Positions 10,638-22,129 of a stretch of 64,000 bases of DNA are shown piece after piece. Every line of letters begins with the position of its first letter. Position 1 is the first letter of the stretch. The position numbers and the translations under genes are program-made. The DNA lies in contig JBAKBP010007640.1 in the NCBI GenBank assembly GCA_037953745.1, positions 33,958 through 97,957 of the forward strand. Direction: 5' to 3'. The notes beneath the pieces are model-generated. The model saw only the letters and a program-made list of their open reading frames with translations. It ran no database searches and was not told the DNA's origin. This DNA comes from Lithodes maja (lineage: Eukaryota > Arthropoda > Malacostraca > Decapoda > Lithodidae).

Positions 10638-11172
10638 AAGACCTATACAAAGATCTGAGAGGCAGGGACAACTTGAGGGAAATATTTGAACAAAATGAAT
10701 TAAAAAGGGTGGCAGAGACTATAAGAACAGTTCTAAAAAGGAGGGAGACTATCGTTAATTTGAGAAAAGAAATGTATAAGTAATATGAAAATGTTTAACA
10801 AATACAAATAACAATAAGGAAACAGCCATCGTTCATAGAACGAACTCCTGGATGGGAGAGTGCGCCCAAAACAACAACAACAACAATCTAATATTATATG
10901 TTAGTCCTTCTACACTCCTTTAATTTTGTCTATTTAATTGTTAGTGTTCTTCCAACAAGTACAGTATAGGCGTTTGTCAACGAGGACGCTGGAACTATAA
11001 AACAAAAACTCTGTGGGCGGAGGAGGGGATTTACCCAAGGTTAAGAGATTTAAGAACATAAGAAAAACATATTTTGATCTCTTAACCTCTCTTAGACCCA
11101 TCTAAAAATAGAGAGACCGACCGCGGCAAAAAATGTAGTCGGACATATATACAGTATGAATCGAAATGTTTA
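10638..11172 (+). repeat. Repeat R1, plus copy, second part
   Basis: The repeat resumes where 128-527 stopped and matches the reverse complement of 4915-5450. Its reading frame stays open to 10783, longer than the equivalent in the minus copy. It includes the (AAC)n stretch at about 10868 and ends with the same GACCGACCGCGGC motif found reversed near 4962. Confidence 0.8.
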
Positions 11173-11447
11173 AAGTAGGTTGATATATAAAGCTGCGTGG
11201 GGTGGCACAAAATGTACAATTTTTACGAGCCTGCCTTCAAAATGTATATGCCTACATAATAATATATACAACATTTGCTTACTATTGTTGAACATGAATG
11301 TAAATATATATTACAAAATTACCACTACAAAGTAAAACAAAGAATATAATAAAGACGAAACATCGTAATATATTAAATATTATGAGGTATTTCAGGAACT
11401 GCAATGATCGACGACTAGACATATCGGCAATAACTTAGAATATATAC
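11173..11447. other. AT-rich spacer
   Basis: No gene. TAAAGTAGGTTGATATAT (starting near 11172) is the reverse complement of sequence at about 1085-1103, and GGTGGCACAAAATG recurs inverted near 26030, so this may be a further scrap of the TIR-element neighbourhood. Confidence 0.35.
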
Positions 11448-12637
11448 AATTATTATGTTCCTTCCAACAACCAACCATACTCCTAAAATCGATTAATGAA
11501 ATTTTACAAACACATGTGGCAGTCCGTGGACTCGAACCCAGGATGCTCACACCGAAAATCAACACCTTATACATCGCACCACGAAGACAGTTAAAGGTTG
11601 GTGGACACTGCCTACGATTTATTATGCAACTTCGAATCCTGCATATCAATCTAAGCATGTACACACATCCCAACTGCAACTCACGTAGGCTATGCATATG
11701 TGAATGGAAAGAGCAATTAATGGGGCCTTAACCACTTAGGGAAGTCCTCTCGATAAATTACTCCTGAACCAATATCAATTATTATGTTCCTTCCAACAAC
11801 CAACCATACTCCTAAAATCGATTAATGAAATTTTACAAACACATGTGGCAGTCCGTGGACTCGAACCCAGGATGCTCACACCGAAAATCAACACCTTATA
11901 CATCGCACCACGAAGACAGTTAAAGGTTGGTGGACACTGCCTACGATTTATTATGCAACTTCGAATCCTGCATATCAATCTAAGCATGTACACACATCCC
12001 AACTGCAACTCACGTAGGCTATGCATATGTGAATGGAAAGAGCAATTAATGGGGCCTTAACCACTTAGGGAAGTCCTCTCGATAAATTACTCCTGAACCA
12101 ATATCAATTATTATGTTCCTTCCAACAACCAACCATACTCCTAAAATCGATTAATGAAATTTTACAAACACATGTGGCAGTCCGTGGACTCGAACCCAGG
12201 ATGCTCACACCGAAAATCAACACCTTATACTGTACATCGCACCACAAAGACAGTTAAAGGTTGGTGGACACTGCCTACGATTTATTATGCAACTTCGAAT
12301 CCTGCCTATCAATCTAAGCATGTACACACATCCCAACTGCAACTCACGTAGGCTATGCATATGTGAATGGAAAGAGCAATTAATGGGGCCTTAACCACTT
12401 AGGGAAGTCCTCTCGATAAATTACTCCTGAACCAATATCAATTATTATGTTCCTTCCAACAACCAACCATACTCCTAAAATCGATTAATGAAATTTTACA
12501 AACACATGTGGCAGTCCGTGGACTCGAACCCAGGATGCTCACACCGAAAATCAACACCTTATACATCGCACCACGAAGACAGTTAAAGGTTGGTGGACAC
12601 TGCCTACGATTTATTATGCAACTTCGAATCCTGCATA
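11448..12637. repeat. ~329-bp tandem repeat with tRNA-like block (first part)
   Basis: About 3.6 units in direct order. The marker GGCAGTCCGTGGACTCG begins at 11518, 11847, 12176 and 12510, giving spacings of 329, 329 and 334; the last reflects a small insertion near 12231. Units are nearly identical. On the minus strand each unit contains GGGTTCGAGTCC, a good B box, about 35-40 bases downstream of a possible A box, so the unit includes a tRNA-like sequence. No protein is credible; the 71- and 101-codon frames simply repeat with the unit. The array is cut at 12637 by LINE-B and resumes at 14734. Confidence 0.85.
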
Positions 12638-14690
12638 TGAAAAGAAAGCTTTGGATATTGATTAGAAGAAAGAAACGATTGTGGGAAAGATTAAAATTGT
12701 TAAAAAAGAACAGGGGGTCTAGTATAGAGGCTAAGGAAGTGGATCTGGAACGCAGACAAATAAACAATAAAATAAGGTGGGAAACAAGGAGGGGGGTGAA
12801 GGAGAGGGAGAGAGAGATAGCTAGAAATGTGAAGGATAATCCAAAAATATTCTGGAAGTACATTCAGGAAAAGTTAACAAGAAGAGTAGGGATCCCAGAG
12901 CTGGTGGGGGGGTTGAATGATGGGAGTAGAGCGGAGACTGATAAGGAGAAAGCAGAGATGCTGGGGAAATACTTTGGGGGGGTACTAACAGTGGAGTCGG
13001 AGGATGCAGTGCCTACTATTCCCATCAAACAGGCACCGGCACTAGAACTAATAGAGTTTTCCCATGCTAGAATAAGAAGGGCTATAGAAAAAATGAATAG
13101 AAGTAAGTCACCGGGACCGGATGGGATACACCCAAGAATCATAAAGGAAGGAGGGGAGATGTTAGTAGAGCCATTGAAAATGTTATTTGAGGTATCGTTT
13201 AATACAGGACAAATCCCGATGGACTGGAGAGAGGCGAACATAACAGCTATATTTAAGAAGGGAAAGAGAAATGACCCAGGGAATTATAGACCAGTCAGTT
13301 TGACAAGTGTTGTGTGTAAACTAATGGAAACGGTAATTAGAGAAGGAATAATGGATCATATGAAGTCAAACCAACTTTTCAGTGGGAGACAGTTCGGATT
13401 CTTGCCGGGGAGGTCGACGGTACTACAGCTAATTAAGGTGGTGATGATTGGATGCAAATTCTAGAAGATGGTGATGTAATAGACGTGGTATATTGCGATT
13501 TTATGAAGGCCTTCGATAAGGTCCCACATAAAAGGTTAATAGAAAAAGTTAGAAGCTATAATATAGGGGAGAAATGTGTGAAATGGATAGAAGCCTTCCT
13601 GAAAGATCGGAGACAGAGGGTACTGGTGAATGGAATAGGCTCGGGGTGGAGGGAAATTACAAGTGGGGTACCTCAGGGATCTGTGTTGGGACCACTGCTG
13701 TTCGTTATATTTATCAACGACTTGCCTGAAGTTATAACTAATGGAAGTGAGGTATACCTGTATGCGGATGACACTAAACTGTATAGAAGAGTGAGGAGTA
13801 AGGAAGATATGGGTTTGCTTCAAGGAGATGTGGAGGGCATGAAGGGATGGTCTGAGCATTGGTTAATGCCCTTTCATCCAAAAAAATGCAAGTGCATGCG
13901 GATTGGGACCAGCAAGATAGACAAGGTAGGATACAGTATGTATGAAGCGATGGAGGAAGTGAGTGTAGAAAAGGATATAGGAGTAGTGATAGACAATAAG
14001 TTAAATTTCTCAGAACATTTAGCGGAAAAGATAAACAAAGCCAATAGAATTGTAGGGCTGATAAGGAGGACATTTGTGTCACTTGACGAAGAAATCTTCA
14101 GGAATCTATATACAGCGCTGGTTAGGCCGCACCTGGAATATGCAAACCAGGTGTGGGCTCCATATATGGTAAAGGATATAGAAGCAGTGGAGAAAGTGCA
14201 GAGGAGAGCTAGCAAGCCGGTACCAACGTTGAAGAACGCGGGCTATGAGCAGAGGTTGAGGACACTGGGGCTTCCGACACTGGCATATAGGAGAAAGAGA
14301 GGGGATATGATAGAGACTTTTAAGATACTGTCAGGAAAGTACGATGAGGATGTGTGTGAAGGTATCTTCTTGATGCGGGAGGGAACAAGAACGAGAGGAC
14401 ACTCTAAGAAAATTTACAAAGAAAGAAATAGGCTTGAGAAGGCAAAGAACTCATTTTGTGATAGAGTGGTAAATGAGTGGAACGCACTGCCCCAGTATGT
14501 AGTCTATTCCGAATCAATAAGGGAGTTTGAAAGTAATCTTGATAAAGCATGGGGAAGACAAGATTTGAAGTTTGATTATAAAACAAAAATACAGAATAGT
14601 AAAAATGTTGCGTCTGCTACCACCGCCGCCAATACCGTGAACGACCGCAGCAGTGCAAGTACTGGTACTGAGCTGGATACACAGGCATAG
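12638..14690 (+). pseudogene. LINE-B ORF2 fragment (RT)
   Basis: The linker region before RT, the complete RT and the C-terminal domain are present. RT blocks: SKSPGPDGIHPRII, NYRPVSLTSVVCK, then YCDFMKAFDKVPHKRL, SGVPQGSVLGPLLFV and the catalytic YADDTK at about 13762. A single missing A at about 13442 relative to 35098-35101 of the full copy shifts the frame (first frame to 13464, second from 13452). Otherwise only scattered substitutions are seen. 5' truncation removes the endonuclease. Confidence 0.9.
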
Positions 14691-14733
14691 TTTGCCTTTT
14701 TCCAGAGGATCTACTGTAAGAAACTAAGAAATA
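12638..14733 (+). mobile_element. LINE-B, 5'-truncated copy in the tandem repeat
   Basis: Nearly identical to 34292-36380 of the full-length LINE-B, starting within ORF2 just before the RT. The 5' junction falls inside a repeat unit (after CCTGCATAT), and the unit resumes with ATATCAATCTAAGC at about 14732. The shared ATAT may be a short target duplication or junction microhomology. The very high similarity to 32214-36391 points to recent activity of the family. Confidence 0.9.
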
Positions 14734-15012
14734 TCAATCTAAGCATGTACACACATCCCAACTGCAACTCACGTAGGCTATGCATATGTGAATGGAAAGA
14801 GCAATTAATGGGGCTTTAACCACTTAGGGAAGTCCTCTCGATAAATTACTCCTGAACCAATATCAATTATTATGTTCCTTCCAACAACCAACCATACTCC
14901 TAAAATCGATTAATGAAATTTTACAAACACATGTGGCAGTCCGTGGACTCGAACCCAGGATGCTCACACCGAAAATCAACACCTTATACATCGCACCACG
15001 AAGACAGTTAAT
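14734..15012. repeat. ~329-bp tandem repeat, continuation
   Basis: Continues the unit interrupted at 12637, with the next marker at 14935. It ends part-way through a unit at about 15012 (GAAGACAGTTAA), followed by unrelated sequence. Confidence 0.85.
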
Positions 15013-15102
15013 TGAAGATTGTTTGTGACATCATATATGAGGTGGAATTATACAAAACATTTCTCTTTGTAACATTAGAGTAATAAATAATTGCTTAGGT
15101 TA

Positions 15103-15744
15103 ACATTTCAATAATTCTGAGTATGAGTGACGGAATATTGTAGGTGACGAACACTACCATGCAGCCGGTACAAGGGCTATCCCGAAACTCAGTCCACCTC
15201 CCAGCTATAGCAGACGAATACCGGCGTGCTTGGCATATATTTACCCCTATGGTAAAGCAGCCGCTATGCCCGATCTACATTCTTGCCTAATCACGATTTT
15301 ATGTCAATGTATTTAACTTGGCTTTATTGTATTGACTAAACTGACCAACAATAACTAACCTAATCCAATAAAATCAAGTGCAATACATCAAAATATAATC
15401 ATGATTACTGATTGTAAACACGAATGTAGCGGCACTACGGCTGCGGCTATGCTCCGACATTTCTAAAACAATTTTTTTTACATGTCAAGATTATTATTTG
15501 AGTACTTATTTCGGGATTATTTTGATCTACTTGAATTTGTACAACATTGTGATGGGTATGCATATAATATAATGGCTTAATTTTGAGTATATGTATACAA
15601 AGTCTAATATAGGTTATCACCCTTTCATACGATTATGACGCTTCTTTCGGATATTCTGAGGATATAGCTAGGTACATTTATAATTATCACATCCAAATCG
15701 ATTATTTGTATATGGATACATACACAAAGTCTTAAAACTGTTAT
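15103..15744. repeat. Fold-back element, left outer arm
   Basis: Imperfect reverse complement of 24484-25092. The best-matching parts are 15640-15744 (TAATTATCACATCCAAATCG) and 15103-15165. The middle is more diverged, with smaller internal inverted repeats such as AATCACGATTTTA and a matching block near 15400. The arm is broken exactly after TTAAAACTGTTAT at 15744 by the DIRS element and continues at 23934. Confidence 0.75.
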
Positions 15745-15749
15745 TTGTT

Positions 15750-16047
15750 AGTAGTCTTGGCAAATCCAACGTCAAGGCTATTAACCTAATTGCAATGACG
15801 ACTTGTCTATTTTGACTGCTATGTCGTCATTCCAACCGCGGTTAAAAAGAAAACGTCTAGAGTCTACTCCTTATCTTGCTCTAGGAGACGTTGTACATTA
15901 ACCAAAACTACCACCGAAGGTGAAAAAAGCATAGAAGAGAAAAAAACGGGGTTTACCTTAGTTACCGCTTAAGGCCCATCCCGTGTTCCGTCATGTGCAG
16001 ATCACTGTCGAACGTGCGCATGAGCGACCCTCTCTTGTTATCACATC
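15750..16047 (+). repeat. DIRS left inverted terminal repeat
   Basis: Reverse complement of 23580-23877 over about 298 bp with few differences. It includes TAGTCTTGGCAAATCC at the outer end and ATGAGCGACCCTCTC at the inner end. It probably contains the element's promoter, but no promoter motif is certain. Confidence 0.9.
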
Positions 16048-17300
16048 ATTTTTTCACGCGCCTCCATTGATTGAGTCCGCTTTTGTTGTGCTCCTTCAAT
16101 TCACCCTGTTTTAGGTTCGTTTCGGCTTTTCTGGCCTTCTTTTTGCTAGACAGATGTTACGTGATCTAGGACACACCTAAATGGGCTCCTTAGTGTGTTT
16201 AATGGAGACGCGTGAGGAAATAGCTACCGAAGGTACGGGGGCGCTTGGCGTTCCCCGTCTATATGTTTTCATTCTTTCTCTTTTCATATTCTTTTTTCCT
16301 GTTAGTCTGGGCATAGTTTAGCTTTTAGCTTCGATTAGCCTAGCTTGTTTATCATTCAGGAATTGCTATGCCCTTATGAGTTCTCATTTTTTTCATAGCC
16401 TAGGTGTACAGTTGGTTCACAATCTGAGATTTCGTGGTGGCGGTGCTGTTTGTAGGTTTGTGTCAGCCGCATAACTAGCGTTTATTCCCGAGTCCCCCCT
16501 TTTCGAGCCTTCACTGTGTCTCAAGGGCCTGGGCGCTTAGTGGTTCGTGATACCCAGAGGTACCCCACGGGGGCCTCTCCCTCACTCCACAGGGTTTTTT
16601 CGCCCCTGACACATTCTCTACTCGCGGCTAGGCCACCCTTTTTCTCACCAGTTTCATTACTGGTTTTTTGTGTTTCCCTTCCTGTTTTCACCTCCATCCT
16701 TTCATAACTTTTGCCCAATCCTGGGGTACCCCACGGGGGCCCCTGTTGTGCCAAACCACCCAACCTGCCACTTCTCCTCATGGGCTTTGCTCTATCTCTG
16801 TGGGTTGGGTGGTTCCCAGGGGATGTGCCTCCTCTCCCCTGGTGTGCCTTCCTTGCCTCTCCCTTGACCGGTCGAGTCAGGATATTATCAAGGAAGACAC
16901 TGCTCAGCTAGATGGTCACGGTCATCTTCGCTTGGAGTTCATAAGGAGTTGACGCTTGTTTGCCGGCCTTTTTTGGTTTTCCTAGACGCCCCTCTCACTT
17001 GTTCGGCACCGGGCCCTCTTGGCAGGTCCCGCAAATTTGCGGTGTGCTCGATTCGGCCCTCTGGGTCGTTTCGGCTCCCCGCAAATTTGCGGAGATCGCT
17101 GGGGGGTCGCGTGACGATGTGGGGGGTTTGTGTCGGTACGGATCTACCCATTGGCCCGCAAATTTGCGGTTATAGTTGGCTTTCACTGTTGACCCTTTTT
17201 TGTGTCATATTGTTGCCTGATACTATATTGGTGTATGCACTTTCCTGGTGTTATAGGCCCTGCATATAAGATGTTGAGTGGTGGTTAACACTTTCTCCAT
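16048..17300. other. DIRS 5' leader region
   Basis: No convincing protein. It contains GTACCCCACGGGGGCC twice (about 16560 and 16727) and three copies of a perfect 14-bp palindrome at 17029-17042, 17079-17092 and 17156-17169. The composition changes here from AT-rich to GC-rich. Confidence 0.5.
17029..17169. repeat. Three copies of palindrome CCGCAAATTTGCGG
   Basis: Exact, self-complementary 14-mers at 17029-17042, 17079-17092 and 17156-17169, separated by unrelated GC-rich sequence. Starts are 50 and 77 bp apart. They sit upstream of the gag-like region of the DIRS element. A protein-binding or RNA-structure role is possible but unproven. Confidence 0.85.
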
Positions 17301-17812
17301 CTTTGCAGGTTCTGCTGGTGCTCTTCCGCCTCGGCCGCCCTCCTCACCTACCTCTGTGCTCCCGGTTTAGGGTGAGTACAGATGCCTGTTTGCTTGTGTG
17401 TTCCTGTTTCCCCATGCTCCTTCCCTGGTTCTTCTTGGACATTCTCTACACTTACACCTTCGACGTGCTGCTTCTGGTGTGTGTTCTTCTCGTGCTGGTC
17501 GGCTGCTTTGCTTTCGCCTTGGTTGTCGCTCCCCGTGCTTGGTGAGCCACATGTCCTGCTTGCGCCACTCGCTCTTTGTGTCCTCTACGGCCTACCTCCC
17601 TGCTCTGTGTGGCCCGTGTCTGGCCCTGGTGGTTGTGCTGCTCCATGGCCCTGGTTCCTCGGCGGTGGCTGTGGCCTCTGCTTCCCTTCCGTCGGTGTGG
17701 CCGATGGTCTCCCGCCACATTGGGCCTGTGGGCCGCCGTTCCCCGGCTTTTGTTGCCGCCCGGTTCCGCGTCACCCTGGGTATCCCTGACCCGACTGCCG
17801 GCCGTTCACCCC

Positions 17813-18053
17813 AGCCCGTAGCCTCGTAGGTGGCGCTCTCGTCTCAATCGCGAGGGGTCGGGGGTTCCCTCCCAGACCGGGCGGTGCCGAATTGGGCTTG
17901 TCTCCTTTCATGTGTTAGCCTCAGTTCACCTAGCTGTAAATAGGTACCTGGAATTCGTGGACGACGTTGTGCCGTCCCATCTGGGGTTGGCACACATGGT
18001 ACAAGGCGGGCTGGGTATCATATGGTTCCCCTACGCTACTGGTCAACCTAAGC
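17813..18053 (+). mobile_element. tRNA-derived SINE fragment inside DIRS
   Basis: It starts with the Val-type tRNA head seen at 38382 and 54061 (GCCCGTAGCCTCGTAGGTGG here), then the common SINE body (GGGCTTGTCTCCTTTCATGT; GTCCCATCTGGGGTTGGCA). It is cut off near 18053, before any 3' tail. The B-box region is mutated (GGTTCCCTCCC), so this copy is old. There is no (AC)n tract next to it, unlike the other copies. Confidence 0.8.
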
Positions 18054-18599
18054 CTCCACGCTCTCGCTCGCCTCGCTCCTGCCCCTCGTCGTCCTCCTGT
18101 TCGCCTTGACGTCGCCCGTCGCCCTCGTCTTGGTTCTCGCCCTGAGGCCGGGGTTAGCGGCTCTGCTCCTATGCGCCCTCCCCTGGCCTCTACGGATAGG
18201 GGCTCTCCTCCCTTCCGCCCGCTTTCCTAGCCCAGACGACTTCCTCTTCCGTTGTCCTCTCCGCACGCGGTTGTTCGTGCTGTCGCTGGCCCTCTGCTCC
18301 CTCCTACACTGTCCAGGAGGGTCCGCCTGGGTGTCGTTGCTTCTCCTCCTTCACCTGCTTCAGTGCCTCTTCTTCCTTCACGGTCTCGTCCCGCGGTGGG
18401 GGTCCCTCCCTCCTCCGCCTCGGTGTCGGGCCGCCTTGTTCTCTCAGCCCCGGGGGTCCTTGCTCTGTTTCCCCCTGCGGCTCCTTCTGGCCTCCTTTCA
18501 CCCGGCCAGCCTTCCCCCTCCCGTCGTCCTGCTCCTCCTCCTTCTTCTCTTCCTGCCCTTCACTTCCCGTCTCGCCTGGGGGTACCCCTCCTCTTGCCT

Positions 18600-20040
18600 C
18601 GGTGAGGCTTCGGGGTCCCCCTTTTCTCGGGTGCTGTCGTGTCGCTGGAAGAGGGGGATGGTGCTGTTTCCCCCTCGGCCGTTCGTGTTCGGGGACGGGT
18701 CCCTCTACGGCGACGCGGCCGTCGTCGCTCGCCTTCCTTGGGCCGCGACGCTGCTGGTTCGTGTCGTGGGTCTCGCTCCCGCTCACGCTTGTCCCTGCGG
18801 ACCGACCCTTCTGGGTGGGGGGGGTCGCCTCTCTCGGTTCGATTGTTGGCTTTGCGGGACTGGGTTGTGTCACGCTTCGACGGGTGCTTGGTGTCGTTGG
18901 CCGCCTCCTCTTCTCGCGCTTCTTGGCGGTGCCTCCCCCTCAGCGCCTCGCCTTTCCTACCCCTGCTACGGTCCCGCTCCCTTCTGCAGGCCTCCGCTCT
19001 GGTCAGACTTCAGCCGCACTGACCTCCTTCCGGCTGTTCAGTCCCTGGCTGTGTTGACGGGTCTGTCCTCCTATGGGACGGGTTTGTGCGGCGCCGGTAC
19101 GCCTGGCTTCGCCGTCATGCTCGGTCGCCCTCTCCCCTTGGAGGCCTGGTTTGCTGTGGCCTTCGCCTTCACACCGTTCCGTCGACGGCTCTCCTTCGGT
19201 CCCTCCCTTAGGTTACTCGCCTTGACGTTGGACTGGGGTCGTCCCTGCTTTTGCCTCCTCTTGTGTCTGTCGGCAGGTTGGCCGGCGCGTTCTGGTCCTG
19301 GATGGGCGCGCCCATTCTTGAACTTTGTTCTATTGCTACCCCGTTCTTCTCTCCCCCGGATCAGGCCTCTGTCGCCACGGTTTTTCCCTTGCGACGGTGG
19401 GTGACGGACTTCTTGTCTTGTCTTTCGGTTCCCTCCAGCCGTCTGTTCCCGCCTGCGGCTTTTCGGGGCGTCTGCGCCAGGCGCTCTTCGCGAGGGTTTG
19501 GACCGCGTTCTGCGGGTCCGCCTTCGGCTCGCGGTGTCTTTGGTTCCCGAGCTGCAGGCGGTTTTGTGCGCGGCAACTCGGCGCCGCCCGACAGTGCGGT
19601 CCTCGTTCTGCCGGCCGGCCCCCTTGGATATTCGTCAGGGTTTGTTGTACTCTGCGCTACATACGTCGGGGTTGTTTCAGCTGGTTGCTTGGGTATGCTC
19701 GCTTCTCTGGCGGCGGCCCCTGCTTCCGACACGCGACGACGCGCTGTGTCATTGCGTTCCCTGCTTCCGTCACGCACCGTCGTGCTGTGTCGCACGCGGG
19801 GTCTTCTCAGTCCCTTCCTTCTGCCGGTCCTCTTCGGGGTGCTGCTACACGTGCTGCCGCCTTGCGCGGCCGCAGGACTGGGACGTTGCAGGCCAGTGCG
19901 TCGATTCCGCCTCGCCCTTCTGTTCTTGCCCCTTTTCATCCCCGCTGTGTCGGGGCTGGCCGTCCTTCCACTTCTGGCCGCCCTTCGACGTGGTCTGCCC
20001 CGCGCCGGCCTGGGGTTGGGGGGGGGGGGGGGGTAGAGGT
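18600..20040 (+). pseudogene. DIRS gag-like region
   Basis: GC-rich, upstream of RT, with long overlapping open stretches in all frames. Patches in several frames resemble DIRS Gag proteins: RRRYAWLRRHARSPSPL (about 19096), ASVATVFPLRRWVTDFL (about 19371) and GRLRQALFARVW (about 19466). Each continues into the next patch only with a frame change, so there are several frameshifts. It would have formed the particle that packages element RNA. The assignment rests on position and weak resemblance. Confidence 0.5.
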
Positions 20041-20349
20041 CGACGTGGCGCTCGTGCCCGCACGGCCCGTACCGAGGGTACCTCCGCGTCAACACAATGT
20101 GTAGTTCTCTGGGTCGGCCTCCTTGTTCTCCTTCTCGCCTGGCCGACCGGGTCGCTCCCCTCCTCTCGGGTGCTCCCTCGGGTTGTTTTTGCCCTTGCAC
20201 CCCTCGGTTGCCGCGAGGGACATTGGGGGCGGCGGGTTGCGCGGTGGGGTCTCCCCTGGTGGTGGGCGTCTCGACCCCCTTTCCGCTCTTGTCACCGCCG
20301 CCGGCCCTTCTCTTCGGACGTGGCCCACGTGCTCCCTTCGATGCCCGAG

Positions 20350-21050
20350 CTGGGTAGCGTCGAGGGGGTTGATCGCCGGTCGCCCGGTTTTCCTCTCCCG
20401 TGTCTTTCTGGTCCCGTCGAACTGCGACGCGATGCGACCGTTGGTGGTTCTGTCGGCCTTCAACGGGCGCGTCCTGCTCACTCGGTTTCGGATGCTGCCG
20501 GTACCCCTGGTACGCCTGGGCCTGTGCCCTCCAGGATGCGTCTTGGCTCGTTCCTCTCCATCCTCTCTTCCAGCGATTCTTGGCCGTTCGGACTTCCGCT
20601 CGTGTGTTCCTGTTCGCCGGCCTTCCCTTCGGTCTCCACATCGCGCCGCGGCTCTTCTCCGCACATGTGGGGCAGGCTCTGGGTCCTCTCCTCAGGAGCG
20701 GGCTCCAGCTCCTGTTTTCCTTGGCCGACTGGTTGGTTGTTTCCGAAGCCCTCGGCCTGTGCGTTGGCACCGCCCTCACAGTCGTTCGCACCGTCGCACG
20801 GTTAGGGTTCCCCTTTTGGTGTTCCCGTTTCACGCTTGACCCCGTCGCGTGTCGTGCCATGGGTCGATCTCGCATGGGTTTTCTCCGGCGCTACGGTGAC
20901 CCGGGGTCTGCCGACCGCGGTGCTCCTTCGGTGGACGGTCTTCGCCGTGTTGCACTCGGTCTCCCTCCTGGGGTGGCTCTGGGACTCGTTCGTGGGACTC
21001 GTTCGTGGGTTCGCTGCTTTGGGCCGCTCTGCCCCTTTCCTTAGGGTGCC
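20350..21050 (+). pseudogene. DIRS reverse transcriptase, decayed
   Basis: The first block, RPLVVLSAFNGRVLLTRFRM, begins at about 20435 in one frame. The next blocks are in another frame from 20535: DASWLVPLHPLFQRFLA, VFLFAGLPFGLHIAPRLFS, then SLADWLVVS. The LPFGL-x-x-AP-x-x-F and DWLV wording is diagnostic for DIRS/Ngaro RTs. The catalytic YLDD box has become SLAD (20718-20729), so one metal-binding Asp is lost; there is also at least one frameshift. The copy cannot be active. Confidence 0.85.
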
Positions 21051-21189
21051 TCTGGCTCCTCCGCCTCCTCCTCATGGGCCCCGTGATGTTTCCGTTGCCC
21101 CTCTGGTTCGGCTCCTGCCGCTCCTGCGTCCCGTTCGCTGCCGCTTCGGTCTCTGGGTTGCTCCGGGCTCGCTCTCTGCGGCTGTGCCC

Positions 21190-21745
21190 TGGTCCGCCCC
21201 CCTCGCCGACGGTCTGGGTAGCCACAGATCCGTCGAGCGAGGTTGGGTGGGGTTCCCGATCGAACCTGGGCCGTCCACTTCCTGGCTGATGGGTGGGTCT
21301 CCCTCCCCTTACCCATCTATGCCCTCGGACTGTTGGTTCCTCAGTTCTTCCTGCGGGTCCCCGCGCTGGCCCTTCGGGGTCAGTCGGTGGCCTTCGGGTT
21401 CGACACTCAGACAGGCTGTCCCCTGTTTTCCTTCTGCGGGGGTTCCTCCAGGTCGTTGACTCTATTGGGGGTCTCGGTGGAGTTGTTCTTCCTCGCGGCC
21501 CGACACCCTTCTCCTTGCATGCCTCCTCCCTGCCCGGGCCGGCCACCCTGTGGGCGGCCGCCCTGTCGTGTGGGCAGGGCGTTCTTGTTGAATGGGCGTT
21601 GCAACGGACTGTGTTCACCGACCTCGCGGCTTCCTGAGGTGTTCCGGAGGTCGCCTTGTTCGCTTCGGGGGTGCCGCGCCAGTTGCCTTTGGACCTCTCC
21701 CTCCGGCCTCGCGCTCCGGGGAGGGTCCGGCCGCTTTCATGGTGG
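21190..21745 (+). pseudogene. DIRS RNase H region, decayed
   Basis: The motif VATDPSSEVGWGSRSNLGRP at about 21218 carries the first RNase H aspartate in the usual TD-S-GWG context. It continues in a different frame (LRVPALALRGQSVAF, about 21351; FLLRGFLQVVDS, about 21431) and ends with a VEWALQ-type block in yet another (about 21590). A conserved DLFAS-like patch follows at about 21655. Frame changes occur roughly every 100-200 bp. Confidence 0.7.
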
Positions 21746-22129
21746 CCAGGTACGGGTGGCGGTCGATATCCATCTTTCCGCCCCCAGACGCGCTGTTGCT
21801 GTGCCCAGTCCTCGCCAGGCTGCGGCTGTGCCACGGCTGCGTCGGGCTCCTCGCGCCTCTGTGGCCGGCACGGGCTTGGTCCGCCCGGTTGCCGCGGTGG
21901 TGCCCGAGTCCGGTCCCTCTACCTGTCTCCGGCTTCCGCTTGGGCTCGGTTGGGGCCCTGCGGCCCTCGTTGGCCTTCGCATCGTGCTTGTTCATGTGGC
22001 ACGGTGGCTCTCGGTCCCGGGCCGGGCCCTGACTGACCTCCTGCTGCGTTCCTGGCCGTCTTCTCCTTGGGGGCCTTCCGGGTCCAGCTGGAGGTCTTTT
22101 CCTAGGTGGCTACGGGCCACTCGCCTGCC

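Noticed and set aside
11516..12060. Repeated 71-codon frames as a gene family
   Set aside because: They recur because the DNA unit is repeated; the frame overlaps a tRNA-like block and shows no domain.
11448..15012. CRISPR-like array
   Set aside because: Units are 329 bp and contiguous, with no short repeat/spacer pattern; the genome is eukaryotic.
19361..20875. 504-codon minus-strand open frame (and similar long frames at 17.4-23.1 kb)
   Set aside because: GC-rich sequence gives long antisense frames; composition is Arg/Gly/Pro/Ala-rich without domains. The recognisable RT, RNase H and recombinase motifs are all on the plus strand.
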